Source: Sporomusa sp. KB1
GTDB taxonomy: Bacteria > Bacillota > Negativicutes > Sporomusales > Sporomusaceae
Length of the DNA: 64,000 nt
NCBI RefSeq assembly: GCF_007830295.1
Contig: NZ_VLKC01000002.1
Span: 4,819,157 to 4,883,156 of the forward strand
Reading direction: 5' to 3'
A model generated the notes under the pieces. The model was given only the letters and a program-made list of their open reading frames with translations, did no database searches and was not told the DNA's origin. Position numbers and translations under genes: made by a program. This document shows positions 44,288-52,753 of this stretch, in pieces. How positions within the stretch are numbered: position 1 is the first letter of the stretch; each line of letters opens with the position of its first letter.

Positions 44288-45034
44288 CTATTTTGTCATT
44301 TCGGTCAGTGTAAACGTTTTGACCACTACTTCACCATTACCACCAATTTTACCCACAGGGCTGCCGTTGTATACTACATCAACAACACCGGCATTGCCAA
44401 ACTTTACTGACAGTTTATTCGCGGCTTCCCAAGTTATTGATTCGCCACTTTTAGGAGTACCTTCATATATCTCCTTGCCGTCTGCTATTATTTGCGTCCA
44501 GCACGGAGCACTATATTTAGCAGTTACAATCACTTTGACTGCAGGATTTGCTGAAGTACCCGGCTGAACCGCCGGAGCCGGTTGTGGGGTTACAGCTGGT
44601 GGTGGAACCGGAGCAGGTTGCTGGCTCTCTGATGGCCACCAGATTATTAATCCGGCTACTATAAGGACGCCTGCCATGGCTGCTACTACGGTAAGCATTT
44701 TTTTTATGCCTCCGCCACTACCTTTACGTGGGGTTGAGGTGACTGGTATTGCTTCCTGCTGCTGCTCTGCAATTATATTTTCATTTGTCTGCGCTTTTGT
44801 CTGCTCTTTATTTTGGGAATATAGCTCAATTGCCTTTTGAGGGTCAAGTTCCAAAAAGGTAGCATAATTGCGGATAAAACCCTTTAAATATACTTCACCG
44901 GGGACAATGTCATAGTCACCTTCTTCAATAGCGTTAAGATATAGCGCTCTAATGCTTATCGCACTTTCAACATCTTTAATTGACAGGGCTTTTTTTAAAC
45001 GTTCAGCGCGCAAAAATTCCCCTACGGTTTGCAA
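44288..45034 (-). CDS. RodZ-like helix-turn-helix membrane protein
   Basis: This 248-residue protein has a cytoplasmic HTH_25 domain (about 1-75, VGEFLRAERLKKALSIKDVE, YLKGFIRNYATFLELDP), a membrane helix (about 112-132), a Pro-rich linker and an outer DUF4115 domain (about 165-245, PCWTQIIADGKEIYEGTPKS). RodZ links MreB filaments to the cell wall synthesis machinery. The start is a TTG at 45034 with GGAGG eight bases upstream. It lies between mnmH and YgiQ; in many Firmicutes rodZ sits near ftsK, as here. Confidence 0.85.
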   Translation of the reverse strand: MQTVGEFLRAERLKKALSIKDVESAISIRALYLNAIEEGDYDIVPGEVYLKGFIRNYATFLELDPQKAIELYSQNKEQTKAQTNENIIAEQQQEAIPVTSTPRKGSGGGIKKMLTVVAAMAGVLIVAGLIIWWPSESQQPAPVPPPAVTPQPAPAVQPGTSANPAVKVIVTAKYSAPCWTQIIADGKEIYEGTPKSGESITWEAANKLSVKFGNAGVVDVVYNGSPVGKIGGNGEVVVKTFTLTEMTK

Positions 45035-45039
45035 AATAA

Positions 45040-46083
45040 CTACCTCCCCAACTGTTGTAAGTATTGGATTATCGAATCTGTTGCTTGCTCCAGATTATCA
45101 GCACTTACTGCTCCATCATAGTCCGCAAGATCTGACTTCTCATAACCATACATTGGATCATAATATTCTACGAGCAAAGTCTCAACAACCACTCGAATCT
45201 GTCCTGCTTTAAATTCATCAATCAACTTGTCAGTTTTCTTATTGCCAAGGCGCCGGCGTAGTGACGCAATACTGCTGATTATCGCTTCTGCATTATCATG
45301 GTAGATATCCAGATACTCTTCTATCAATCTATCCACCCTTACTTCAATGCTGGCAGCTACCAGTAATTTTGGTCCCTGCTGCATAGCGTTAAATAAACAT
45401 TCAGGTAGATATACATTACCAATACGTTTGCTTTCACATTCAACTACTATATAAGGCTGATTATTTAGCGCATCAAGTTCGTTAAGCAGATTTGCATCAA
45501 AATTTTGCGCTGTTGCCGACCTGCCTAAACCGATTTGACCAAAAACTGATCCTCGATGATTAGCTAAATTCTCCAGGTCAATTACCGGAATATTGCGTTT
45601 AGCCAATTGCTTTATAAGCAAGGTTTTTCCAGTTCCTGTTGAACCACATAGTACTATTATCTTTGGCTTAACTTCAAACTGTTTTAATCTGTCCAAAACA
45701 TATTGACGATACGCTTTATATCCGCCAACTAGCTGTGAGGCTGGAATTTCCATCATTTCCAGCACACTTACTATTGATTTGGAACGCATTCCCCCCCGCC
45801 AACAATATATGATAACCTTTCGTTCCTCTTTAGTAAACTGGCGAATTTGCTCAATAATATCCGGCAACTTTGTAGAAACAAATGATAAGCCTAGATGCTT
45901 AGCATCTTCGACACTCACTTGCCTATAGATAGTTCCAATTTGAGCCCGTTCCTCATCGTTAAATATCGGTATGTTCACGGCACCGGGAATATGCCCACCG
46001 GCATATTCTGCCGGTGAACGCACGTCGATAAAAATCGTTTTATCTAAGGTTACAGCTTCCGCTACTTTAATTACTTTATACAA
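45040..46083 (-). CDS. mnmH: tRNA 2-selenouridine synthase
   Basis: This 347-residue enzyme (SelU/YbbB) replaces sulfur with selenium in the wobble 2-thiouridine of tRNA. The N-terminal rhodanese domain (about 1-125) has the catalytic YCWRGGMRSKS. The C-terminal P-loop domain starts GSTGTGKTLLIKQLA. It needs selenophosphate from SelD, which is not encoded in the window. The start is a TTG at 46083 with a GGTGA site. It lies between ftsK and the RodZ-like gene, five bases before the latter. It suggests that the organism uses selenium in RNA. Confidence 0.93.
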   Translation of the reverse strand: MYKVIKVAEAVTLDKTIFIDVRSPAEYAGGHIPGAVNIPIFNDEERAQIGTIYRQVSVEDAKHLGLSFVSTKLPDIIEQIRQFTKEERKVIIYCWRGGMRSKSIVSVLEMMEIPASQLVGGYKAYRQYVLDRLKQFEVKPKIIVLCGSTGTGKTLLIKQLAKRNIPVIDLENLANHRGSVFGQIGLGRSATAQNFDANLLNELDALNNQPYIVVECESKRIGNVYLPECLFNAMQQGPKLLVAASIEVRVDRLIEEYLDIYHDNAEAIISSIASLRRRLGNKKTDKLIDEFKAGQIRVVVETLLVEYYDPMYGYEKSDLADYDGAVSADNLEQATDSIIQYLQQLGR

Positions 46084-46140
46084 TATAAATCACCACTACT
46101 ATTCTGCCCTGTCGTAAAATGCTGTAAGCATAAAAGCAAT

Positions 46141-48309
46141 TTATTTTTTAAAATATCTGGAATAAACTTGTTCTGTTGTCATGATTATTTCTCGTGCTTT
46201 ACTTCCAATGTTAGGACCAACGATTTTCATTTCTTCCATAGTATCAATTAGCCTTGCAGCACGTGTATAGCCGATGCGAAATTTGCGTTGTAACATGGAT
46301 ACGGAAGCCTGACCTGTCTCAAGCACCATGCGCACAGCCTCTTCTAAAAGTTCATCCTCAAAATGAGTTGGATCTTCTTTACTGGCGACCGCAGTTTCAG
46401 CAGTAGTTACACCATCATTATATTCAGGTACAGCCTGTTCTTTGATATAGACTACTAAATCTTCAACTTCAGTGTCGGCAATAAAAGCCCCCTGTACCCT
46501 GATAGGCTTGGAAGCTCCAACAGGATAAAATAGCATATCACCCTTTCCTAACAGTTTTTCAGCTCCAGCCATATCTAAAATAGTTCGTGAATCAACCTGT
46601 GATGAAACAGCAAAGGAAATACGAGAAGGCACATTGGCCTTGATAGTTCCTGTAATGACATCAACAGAAGGACGCTGCGTAGCAAGAACTAAATGCAATC
46701 CCGCTGCCCTTGCTTTTTGTGCCAATCGACAAATAGCATCCTCAACATCAACAGGCGCTACCATCATTAAGTCAGCAAGTTCATCAATTATAATCAAAAT
46801 CAATGGCAGTCGCCCATCATTATGCAGTTCATTATAGCGGGTAATATCCCGCACTCCCGTAGTAGCAAAAACTTCATAGCGGCGTTCCATTTCCTGGACC
46901 GCCCAGTTTAAGGCTGAGGCTGCTTTCTTCGAATCAGTTACTACAGGAGTAAGTAAATGTGGAATACCATTATAATTTGACAGTTCTACCATCTTGGGAT
47001 CAATAAGCACCAATTTAACTTCGTCCGGCCGGGCTTTAAATAATATACTTGTAATCAAGGTATTGATACAAACGCTTTTTCCTGATCCGGTTGCACCAGC
47101 TACTAATAAATGTGGCATCTTCCCTAAGTCTGTAACAATTGGCTGTCCTGCAATGTCTTTTCCTAACGCCACTGTCAAACTGGAAGAAGCACGATGAAAC
47201 TCGTCAGTTTCCAATACCTCCCGCAGTGCAACGCCAGATAATTCTTTATTTGGCACTTCAATGCCAATAGCTGCTTTACCTGGAATAGGAGCTTCAATCC
47301 GTACTCCTGAAGATGCCAATTTTAGTGATAAGTCATCTGCCAGGTTTACTATTTTACTTACTTTTACACCTGGAGCAGGTTCCAATTCATAACGAGTAAC
47401 TGTCGGTCCCTGACAAGTATTAATAACCCTGGCACTAACCCCAAAGCTATCAAGCGTCTGTTCAAGTATCCGGGCGTTATCGGCAACTTCTTTGGGCATT
47501 TTGGTTACACGTGGACGATTAGGTTTTTTTAATAATGACATAGGCGGTAAACGATAGTCGGTATTACTATCAGTACTACCCTCTTTAGTTACTGTAAAAG
47601 ACTGCCTTTGCGTCTGCTGCATAACTGGATCCTGATTATTATCAGGAATAATGCTCTCTTTGGGGGACTTTTGTATCGCCAATTCAGGCTTATCATCACG
47701 CTGTTGATCGTAAAATACTGGTAGATCCTTTTCCTCTTCTTGCTCGGAAAAAATTGTTTCTGCCGACGCAGCAATAGCTTCCTTCGCTGAAGACATACTC
47801 TCTACTGCCTTGTCTTTGGCATTTAATAGCGTTTCTGCCAGCGACCAGGTTGTAGTCAGCAGAATTGAGCAAAGCAGCAATGCTGAGAGCACAATAATTG
47901 AGCCATGCACCCCCAGTAGCTTACGCAAGGAAAAAAGCACCATCCCACCGGTTAATCCCCCACCTGTCACCAAACTATCAGGCATTATTTCCTGACCAAC
48001 AGGAATTCTAATATGATGATAAATTGCTAAAACCACAAAATATAAAAGCAGAAGACCCCAAAACTTAACTGAATAAACAATTGGACTCTTCGCCACAATG
48101 TACTTCAGTCCAACAATAAAAAATACTAAAGGTACAGCTACAGCACCTATTCCAAAAGTATATTTGAGTATTTTGGCTAAAAATAACCCAAACGGCCCAA
48201 CATTGAGACCGATCAGACTAATTAACGCTAAAATTCCTCCTGTAACCATGGTAATGCCCAACAATTCATGCCGTAATTCAGGAGTTAAATGGGTCAACCA
48301 TTTAGGCAA
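46141..48309 (-). CDS. ftsK: DNA translocase FtsK/SpoIIIE
   Basis: This 722-residue septal DNA pump has about four N-terminal membrane helices (17-150) and a low-conservation linker. The RecA-like motor has GATGSGKSVCINTLI near residue 408 and LILIIIDELADLMMV near 515. The C-terminal gamma winged helix (about 660-720, RKFRIGYTRAARLIDTMEEM) reads polar DNA sequences. In spore-formers the orthologue SpoIIIE moves the chromosome into the forespore; which role applies here cannot be told. The start is a TTG at 48309. Confidence 0.94.
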   Translation of the reverse strand: MPKWLTHLTPELRHELLGITMVTGGILALISLIGLNVGPFGLFLAKILKYTFGIGAVAVPLVFFIVGLKYIVAKSPIVYSVKFWGLLLLYFVVLAIYHHIRIPVGQEIMPDSLVTGGGLTGGMVLFSLRKLLGVHGSIIVLSALLLCSILLTTTWSLAETLLNAKDKAVESMSSAKEAIAASAETIFSEQEEEKDLPVFYDQQRDDKPELAIQKSPKESIIPDNNQDPVMQQTQRQSFTVTKEGSTDSNTDYRLPPMSLLKKPNRPRVTKMPKEVADNARILEQTLDSFGVSARVINTCQGPTVTRYELEPAPGVKVSKIVNLADDLSLKLASSGVRIEAPIPGKAAIGIEVPNKELSGVALREVLETDEFHRASSSLTVALGKDIAGQPIVTDLGKMPHLLVAGATGSGKSVCINTLITSILFKARPDEVKLVLIDPKMVELSNYNGIPHLLTPVVTDSKKAASALNWAVQEMERRYEVFATTGVRDITRYNELHNDGRLPLILIIIDELADLMMVAPVDVEDAICRLAQKARAAGLHLVLATQRPSVDVITGTIKANVPSRISFAVSSQVDSRTILDMAGAEKLLGKGDMLFYPVGASKPIRVQGAFIADTEVEDLVVYIKEQAVPEYNDGVTTAETAVASKEDPTHFEDELLEEAVRMVLETGQASVSMLQRKFRIGYTRAARLIDTMEEMKIVGPNIGSKAREIIMTTEQVYSRYFKK

Positions 48310-48385
48310 AACATACCACCTCTAACATTATCTTGTTCTACGTAATGGTAAAAATCCCTTTATTTTATTCACTTCTTCCTATAAA

Positions 48386-48568
48386 TTGAGTAGGAGGTCC
48401 CATTATTTGAGTAGCCGACTCCGGGTTCTTCAAATTTGCTTAGGACATGCAACAGCAACATTCACCATGGACAACTATACCCATAATAATGGGAAAAAGC
48501 CGCCCATCCCTAAGGACAGGCGACTTATAGCACAACCGATATCTAAGCGGGCCGCACGTCAGATTTAG
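48386..48568 (+). pseudogene. Tyrosine-recombinase (integrase) C-terminal remnant
   Basis: A 60-codon frame contains CLGHATATFTMDNYTHNNG, which matches the catalytic C-terminal pattern LGHxxxxxTxxxYxH of phage-type integrases, including the nucleophilic Tyr. Upstream catalytic Arg residues and most of the protein are missing. It lies on the 3' side of tRNA-Leu(UAA), a common integration target, so it probably marks a lost island or prophage. Confidence 0.65.
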
Positions 48569-48596
48569 TTGTGGATTTGGCTACGATTAAACTATG

Positions 48597-48707
48597 TTAG
48601 CAGGTTGAACTACACTCATCATTGAAGCAGAAAAAGAGTAAAAGTATTATAATGATGATTATAAAGCAGCTACTACCACGACCTCCTCCGAAATTACCAA
48701 ATCCCAT
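48597..48707 (-). CDS. Tiny Gly-rich membrane protein, YjcZ-like
   Basis: This 36-residue peptide reads MGFGNFGGGRGSSC, then an Ile/Leu/Phe membrane helix and a Cys-containing tail (CFNDECSSTC). An AAGGAGG site lies eight bases before the ATG. The layout, a glycine/aromatic N-terminus followed by one hydrophobic helix, matches the YjcZ-type small proteins of spore-formers, many of which are made in the spore. It lies between the tRNA terminator and the integrase scar, is too short for standard gene finding, and is likely to be missed in databases. Confidence 0.7.
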   Translation of the reverse strand: MGFGNFGGGRGSSCFIIIIIILLLFFCFNDECSSTC

Positions 48708-48810
48708 AAAGCATGCCTCCTTCATTTCGTATTCGGAACACTACATACTATGCTAAACAGGATGGGTTTGCTCCAGGAACATTATAATTTTTGGTCTCTT
48801 GCTATAAAAG

Positions 48811-48833
48811 AAAAAACCCGGACAGAGTCCAGG
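48811..48833 (-). terminator. Terminator of the five-tRNA cluster
   Basis: On the minus strand the stem CCTGGAC/GTCCGGG with a TCT loop is followed by TTTTTTC. It begins about 45 bases past the 3' end of tRNA-Leu. Confidence 0.75.
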
Positions 48834-48878
48834 CCATATTACAAAACGTAGTGAATTCGATTGTCGTTCGTTTAGAAT

Positions 48879-48967
48879 TGGTGCCGAGGACCGGAATCGA
48901 ACCGGTACGGAAATTTCTTTCCGACGGATTTTAAGTCCGTTGCGTCTGCCAGTTCCGCCACCCCGGC
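48879..48967 (-). tRNA. tRNA-Leu (anticodon UAA)
   Basis: This 89-base type II tRNA has a long variable arm, acceptor GCCGGGG/CCTCGGC and encoded CCA. The anticodon loop CTTAAAA gives UAA. It is last in the five-tRNA cluster, and an integrase remnant lies beyond its 3' end. Confidence 0.95.
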
Positions 48968-49014
48968 ATGTAATAATCTAGAGAAAAACCACTTATGTGG
49001 CTTTATTATTTTTT

Positions 49015-49089
<75 letters not shown>

Positions 49090-49096
49090 ATAGTTA

Positions 49097-49171
49097 TGGA
49101 GCGGAAAACGAGATTCGAACTCGCGACCCTCGCCTTGGCAAGGCGATGCTCTACCGCTGAGCTACTTCCGC
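49097..49171 (-). tRNA. tRNA-Gly (anticodon GCC)
   Basis: This 75-base tRNA starts GCGGAAGTAGC and ends with encoded CCA; the anticodon loop TTGCCAA gives GCC. It is identical, including nine bases of upstream flank, to the copy at 53673-53747. Confidence 0.95.
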
Positions 49172-49244
49172 ATATTCGACGTTCGACACTAGACGCTCGA
49201 TTTTCGCTATCTAAAATCGAATGTCTAACGTCGAACATCGAGAT
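49172..49244. repeat. Hairpin spacer between tRNA-Phe and tRNA-Gly
   Basis: The spacer is almost wholly an imperfect inverted repeat: TTCGACGTTCGAC, TAGAC and TCGATTTT pair with AAAATCGA, GTCTA and GTCGAA. The same kind of spacer occurs at 53748-53826 next to the other tRNA-Gly. Confidence 0.7.
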
Positions 49245-49320
<76 letters not shown>

Positions 49321-49462
49321 GTATGCAACTGTCTATAAACGCCCATCTGCTTTGTTGCTCCTGCGATCCGTTGCTCAACGTACTCTCGTGTACGCCTCCG
49401 CTACGGTTCTCGTCGCGCCTAGCATATGGACATTTCTAGCCACCCGCAGGTGTTAAGGTGAA
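49321..49462. other. Long GC-rich spacer inside the tRNA cluster
   Basis: These 142 bases are unusually GC-rich for the window (for example GTACGCCTCCGCTACGG and CTCGTCGCGCC) and contain short near-repeats such as GTTGCTCAACGTAC. No tRNA, terminator or ORF explains them. They would be removed during tRNA processing. Confidence 0.5.
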
Positions 49463-49539
49463 TGGCGACCCTGAACGGATTTGAACCGTCGATCTCCGCC
49501 GTGACAGGGCGGCATGTTAGACCGCTACACCACAGGGCC
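49463..49539 (-). tRNA. tRNA-Asp (anticodon GUC)
   Basis: This 77-base tRNA starts GGCCCTGTGGTGTAGC and ends with encoded CCA; the anticodon loop CTGTCAC gives GUC. It is the first gene of the cluster, downstream of two promoters. Confidence 0.95.
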
Positions 49540-49558
49540 GCGTACAATCGCATTATTT

Positions 49559-49587
49559 AGTATATAGTAGGCTTACAATAAAGTCAA
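49559..49587 (-). promoter_or_regulatory. tRNA cluster promoter P2 (proximal)
   Basis: On the minus strand TTGACT and TATACT are separated by 17 bases, 20 bases before tRNA-Asp. It forms a tandem pair with the promoter at 49632-49660. Confidence 0.7.
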
Positions 49588-49631
49588 TACTGCAAAAATG
49601 ATCTTTATTTATAAGCAATGCGACGGAATTT

Positions 49632-49660
49632 ATTATATCTTACTATCGCGAAAACGTCAA
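49632..49660 (-). promoter_or_regulatory. tRNA cluster promoter P1 (distal)
   Basis: On the minus strand TTGACG and TATAAT are separated by 17 bases, just after the CheY gene stop. Tandem promoters are typical of strongly expressed stable-RNA operons. Confidence 0.75.
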
Positions 49661-49679
49661 GTGCTTTTGCAAAATAAGA

Positions 49680-50042
49680 TCACTCAGCTAGTACTTTATT
49701 AACAGTTTCTTGTACCTGCTCAGGATCAAATGGTTTAATGACAAAACCTGATGCCCCTGCATTAAGCGCCTCAGAAATAATACTACGCTGCCCAATAGCT
49801 GTTACCATGATAATACGCGCTACTGGATCTTCTTCGTGAATATGTTTTACCGCCTGAATTCCATCCATAATTGGCATAGTAATATCCATGGTTACCAAAT
49901 CCGGTTTAAACTGACGATAGAGCTGCACTCCCTGTTTGCCATCGCCACCTTCGGCAACAATCTCATGTCCCATATCCTGCAGCAGTTTTTTTATCATCAT
50001 TCGCATAAACGTAGAATCATCACATATTAGAACTCTGGCCAT
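49680..50042 (-). CDS. CheY-like single-domain response regulator
   Basis: This 120-residue receiver domain carries the acidic pair (LICDDSTFMRMMI), the phospho-acceptor Asp (DLVTMDITMP), the switch Thr (IIMVTAIGQ) and Lys (GFVIKPFDPEQV). There is no output domain, so it acts by protein contact, as CheY does on the flagellar motor. The STFMRMMIKKLL start is typical of chemotaxis CheY. No kinase or chemotaxis gene is nearby. It is 27 bases downstream of an unknown gene on the same strand. Confidence 0.88.
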   Translation of the reverse strand: MARVLICDDSTFMRMMIKKLLQDMGHEIVAEGGDGKQGVQLYRQFKPDLVTMDITMPIMDGIQAVKHIHEEDPVARIIMVTAIGQRSIISEALNAGASGFVIKPFDPEQVQETVNKVLAE

Positions 50043-50069
50043 AAAACTTCCTCCTCTATTGAGCTCAAC

Positions 50070-50735
50070 CTATTCTGCTAACTTTAACCTTATATTTTCA
50101 AGTGTCTGACTTAGATTGTCATTTAACCGTATTTCAAGCTCAGGCAATGTCTTCGCATCAAAAGCAGTTGTCATGATCGGCACCCGTTTCAGTCGAATTT
50201 CACTGAAAAACTCATCCCGAAAGATGTTATAGTTTACCGTCAGATTACTTTCTGCCGAAAAGTCACTGTAGTCTATTATAACATAAGATCCATTCAATGC
50301 TTTAATTGGTTTTTCTGGAGTGATAAAAAGAGTAAATCCCGCTACCTGCTCTGGCAGTTTTGTCGCATAGGGCCATTCAAGAACCTTCTTGCCGGTAATT
50401 TGTGTACATACCGAAGCAGGATCAAAAACGGCTAATTGCTGTAACACTTTTTCCATACGCTCTGTCAGAACCTTTTCAAAAGCCGCCAAATCTGGTGTAA
50501 AAAAACTTATATCACAGTATTCTGTTAAGCCAATGACTACACGAACCAAAAAATCTTTTGTCGCTTCATCATACAAACCAGTAAAGCTCCGCCTTGCTTG
50601 TTGATTATTGTAGGTAAAAATACGATATTGCGAACCGCAAGTCATGAGTTCATTAATCAAGGTAAACCCAGAAATTTCTTGTGGCATTTTTTTGAAAAAC
50701 TCCCAGGCTGTCACTTGTTCAATAATTTTTTCCAT
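50070..50735 (-). CDS. Conserved protein of unknown function upstream of cheY
   Basis: This 221-residue protein is not recognised. It has alternating helices and strands and appears to be two related halves: GFTLINELMTCGSQYRIFTY in the first and GFTLFITPEKPIKALNGSYV in the second. Each half is followed by a helix with a charged end (FEKVLTERMEKVLQQL and LEIRLNDNLSQTLENIRLKL). That suggests an internal duplication. It has no signal peptide. It lies 27 bases upstream of the CheY gene and is divergent from an ABC importer operon. A role in signalling is suggested only by position. Confidence 0.6.
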   Translation of the reverse strand: MEKIIEQVTAWEFFKKMPQEISGFTLINELMTCGSQYRIFTYNNQQARRSFTGLYDEATKDFLVRVVIGLTEYCDISFFTPDLAAFEKVLTERMEKVLQQLAVFDPASVCTQITGKKVLEWPYATKLPEQVAGFTLFITPEKPIKALNGSYVIIDYSDFSAESNLTVNYNIFRDEFFSEIRLKRVPIMTTAFDAKTLPELEIRLNDNLSQTLENIRLKLAE

Positions 50736-50880
50736 GATATATGACCTCCGATTCTTCTATGATTATATTCTTGATTACATCACAAAAACCTGCAGGCGAA
50801 GTAACCAAAAAGTAAGTTCAGAATACTATGAAGTAACTTCGATGCAAAACGAAACCTTACAGCAATGGGGAGGGAAAACT

Positions 50881-51957
50881 ATGGTAAAACGTTGGGGAGG
50901 ATTAGTGGCAATCCTGCTTGTCATCACTTTGCTCATTACCGCCTGCAGCCAGGCACCTGCCACGATAGTAACTCCATTTACGGGACCGGCTTGGGCGCCA
51001 GCACTCAGGGTGCTGCCACAGGAAACGGTAATTAAGGTTGGTATGAAACAAGTTGTTTCTGATGCTGGAATTCTCATTGGTATGGCAAAAGGGTATTACC
51101 AGGATGTCGGTATTAAAATTGAAGCAGTCCAGTTTAACAGCGGCCAGGAAATGATTAATCAACTAGCCGCAGGTCAGTTAGATGTGGGCGCTACCGTGAC
51201 GGCCTCCGGGCTGTTAAATGCAATATCGCGCGACATACCTGTTAAAATCGTTGCCGATAAAGGTATTAATATGCCTGGCCAAGGTTACTACCGCTTGGTT
51301 ATACGGAAAGATCTTGCCAATAGCATTATAGACTTTACAGACTTGCGTGGCAAAAAAATTGCAGTGGTTGGCACTGCCTCGCTTGACGAAATATGTCTGG
51401 CCAGGGTATTGGCTAAGGGTGGTTTGACAACTAAGGATATTGACATGCAAGTCATCCGGGCATTCCCTGATATGCTTGTTTCACTAGGCAACAAAAGCAT
51501 TGATGCCGCCATGGTCATCGAACCCTTTGTAACGCAAGGTATAGCCAAAGGCATTGTTGATCCCTGGAAAGACCCGTCTGAATATGACCCTGACGCGCAA
51601 ATTGCGCTGTTAGTCTACGGCACAAGCATGACTACCCGGCCTGAAGTGGCTAACCTCTTTATGACAGCCTATGTAAAAGCTATGCGTGACTATAATGACG
51701 CCTTCTTCAAAAATAAGAACAAGGCGGAAGTGATCGGGATGCTGTGTAAGTATTCTGTAATCAAAGAGCCTGCTTTATATGAAACAATGTATCCCACCGG
51801 GTTAAATCCTGACGGCTACCTGCGAATGAACGGGATTGCTGCCGACTTAGCCTGGTACAAAGAAAACAATTTGCTTAAATCAGAAATTAAACTGGAAGAT
51901 ATTGTTGATAACCGCTATGTAGACTTTGCTGTAAAAACCTTAGGGAAATATCAGTGA
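50881..51957 (+). CDS. ABC transporter substrate-binding lipoprotein, NMT1/SsuA type
   Basis: This 358-residue lipoprotein has a signal peptide ending in the lipobox LLITACS. The mature protein is an NMT1/THI5-like binding fold (VIKVGMKQVVSDAGILIG, GQEMINQLAAGQLDVGATVT, DLRGKKIAVVGTASLDEI). Relatives bind nitrate, taurine, alkanesulfonates or thiamine precursors, and the ligand cannot be read here. The ATG at 50881 follows GGGGAGGG; the longer frame has no support. It starts a three-gene importer operon. Confidence 0.87.
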   Translation: MVKRWGGLVAILLVITLLITACSQAPATIVTPFTGPAWAPALRVLPQETVIKVGMKQVVSDAGILIGMAKGYYQDVGIKIEAVQFNSGQEMINQLAAGQLDVGATVTASGLLNAISRDIPVKIVADKGINMPGQGYYRLVIRKDLANSIIDFTDLRGKKIAVVGTASLDEICLARVLAKGGLTTKDIDMQVIRAFPDMLVSLGNKSIDAAMVIEPFVTQGIAKGIVDPWKDPSEYDPDAQIALLVYGTSMTTRPEVANLFMTAYVKAMRDYNDAFFKNKNKAEVIGMLCKYSVIKEPALYETMYPTGLNPDGYLRMNGIAADLAWYKENNLLKSEIKLEDIVDNRYVDFAVKTLGKYQ

Positions 51958-51993
51958 ATAACACCAATGTCAACTATCAGGAGTTGGTAAATC

Positions 51994-52740
51994 ATGAAAA
52001 CAGCCATTTCAATTCTTTCTCCATTGACTTTGTTACTGCTTTGGGAAGCTGCCGCTCATTTAGGTTTTGTTGACACCCGCTTGCTCTCAAGTCCTTCGCT
52101 TATTCTACAGTCGTTTTTTCCGCTGCTCATTTCCGGCGACCTTATCTACAACACCTGGGTAAGTGTTTTACGAGTTATCTGCGGCTTTCTCGCCGGTTCC
52201 ATTCCGGCTATCCTGCTTGGTATGAGTATGGGCCTGTCCCCTTTTGTCCGTTCTGCTATTGAACCGATGATCGCAGCTACCTATCCTATTCCCAAACTAG
52301 CCCTTATGCCGCTTATTCTCCTCATATTTGGCCTTGGGGAAACCTCCAAAATATTTACCATTGCCATTGGCGTATTTTATCTTGTGGTGATTAATACGAT
52401 GGCCGGGGTTTTAAATATTGACAAAATCTATCTGGAAGTGGCCAAAAACTTTGGCGCCGGTCGCAAAGATTTTTATCTCTCGGTCGCCTTACCTGGGGCA
52501 TTGCCGATGATTTTTGCCGGCTTAAAGCTTGGCATGGGTATGGCACTTATCCTGATTGTCGCCGCCGAGATGTCAGCAGCCAAGGCTGGTGTAGGCTGGA
52601 TGATCTGGAGAGCCTATGACATGTTTGATATTGAACAAATGTTTGCCGCGCTAATTACGCTTTCTGTTCTTGGTTATATCTTCGCCCTGGCGCTTGACTT
52701 TCTGGAACGTCTGGTACTTCCATGGAAACAAACCAACTAA
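51994..52740 (+). CDS. ABC transporter permease, SsuC/TauC type
   Basis: This 248-residue inner-membrane permease has about six helices and the ATPase-contact loop EVAKNFGAGRKDFYLSVALP (EAA motif). It lies 36 bases after the binding protein and 13 bases before the ATPase gene. A single permease gene implies a homodimer. Family members import sulfonates, nitrate or similar anions. Confidence 0.9.
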   Translation: MKTAISILSPLTLLLLWEAAAHLGFVDTRLLSSPSLILQSFFPLLISGDLIYNTWVSVLRVICGFLAGSIPAILLGMSMGLSPFVRSAIEPMIAATYPIPKLALMPLILLIFGLGETSKIFTIAIGVFYLVVINTMAGVLNIDKIYLEVAKNFGAGRKDFYLSVALPGALPMIFAGLKLGMGMALILIVAAEMSAAKAGVGWMIWRAYDMFDIEQMFAALITLSVLGYIFALALDFLERLVLPWKQTN

Positions 52741-52753
52741 GGGAGGTGCGGTT

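Noticed and set aside
50644..50880. The upstream extension of the ABC binding protein
   Set aside because: It would place the lipoprotein signal in the middle of the protein; GGGGAGGG supports the ATG at 50881.
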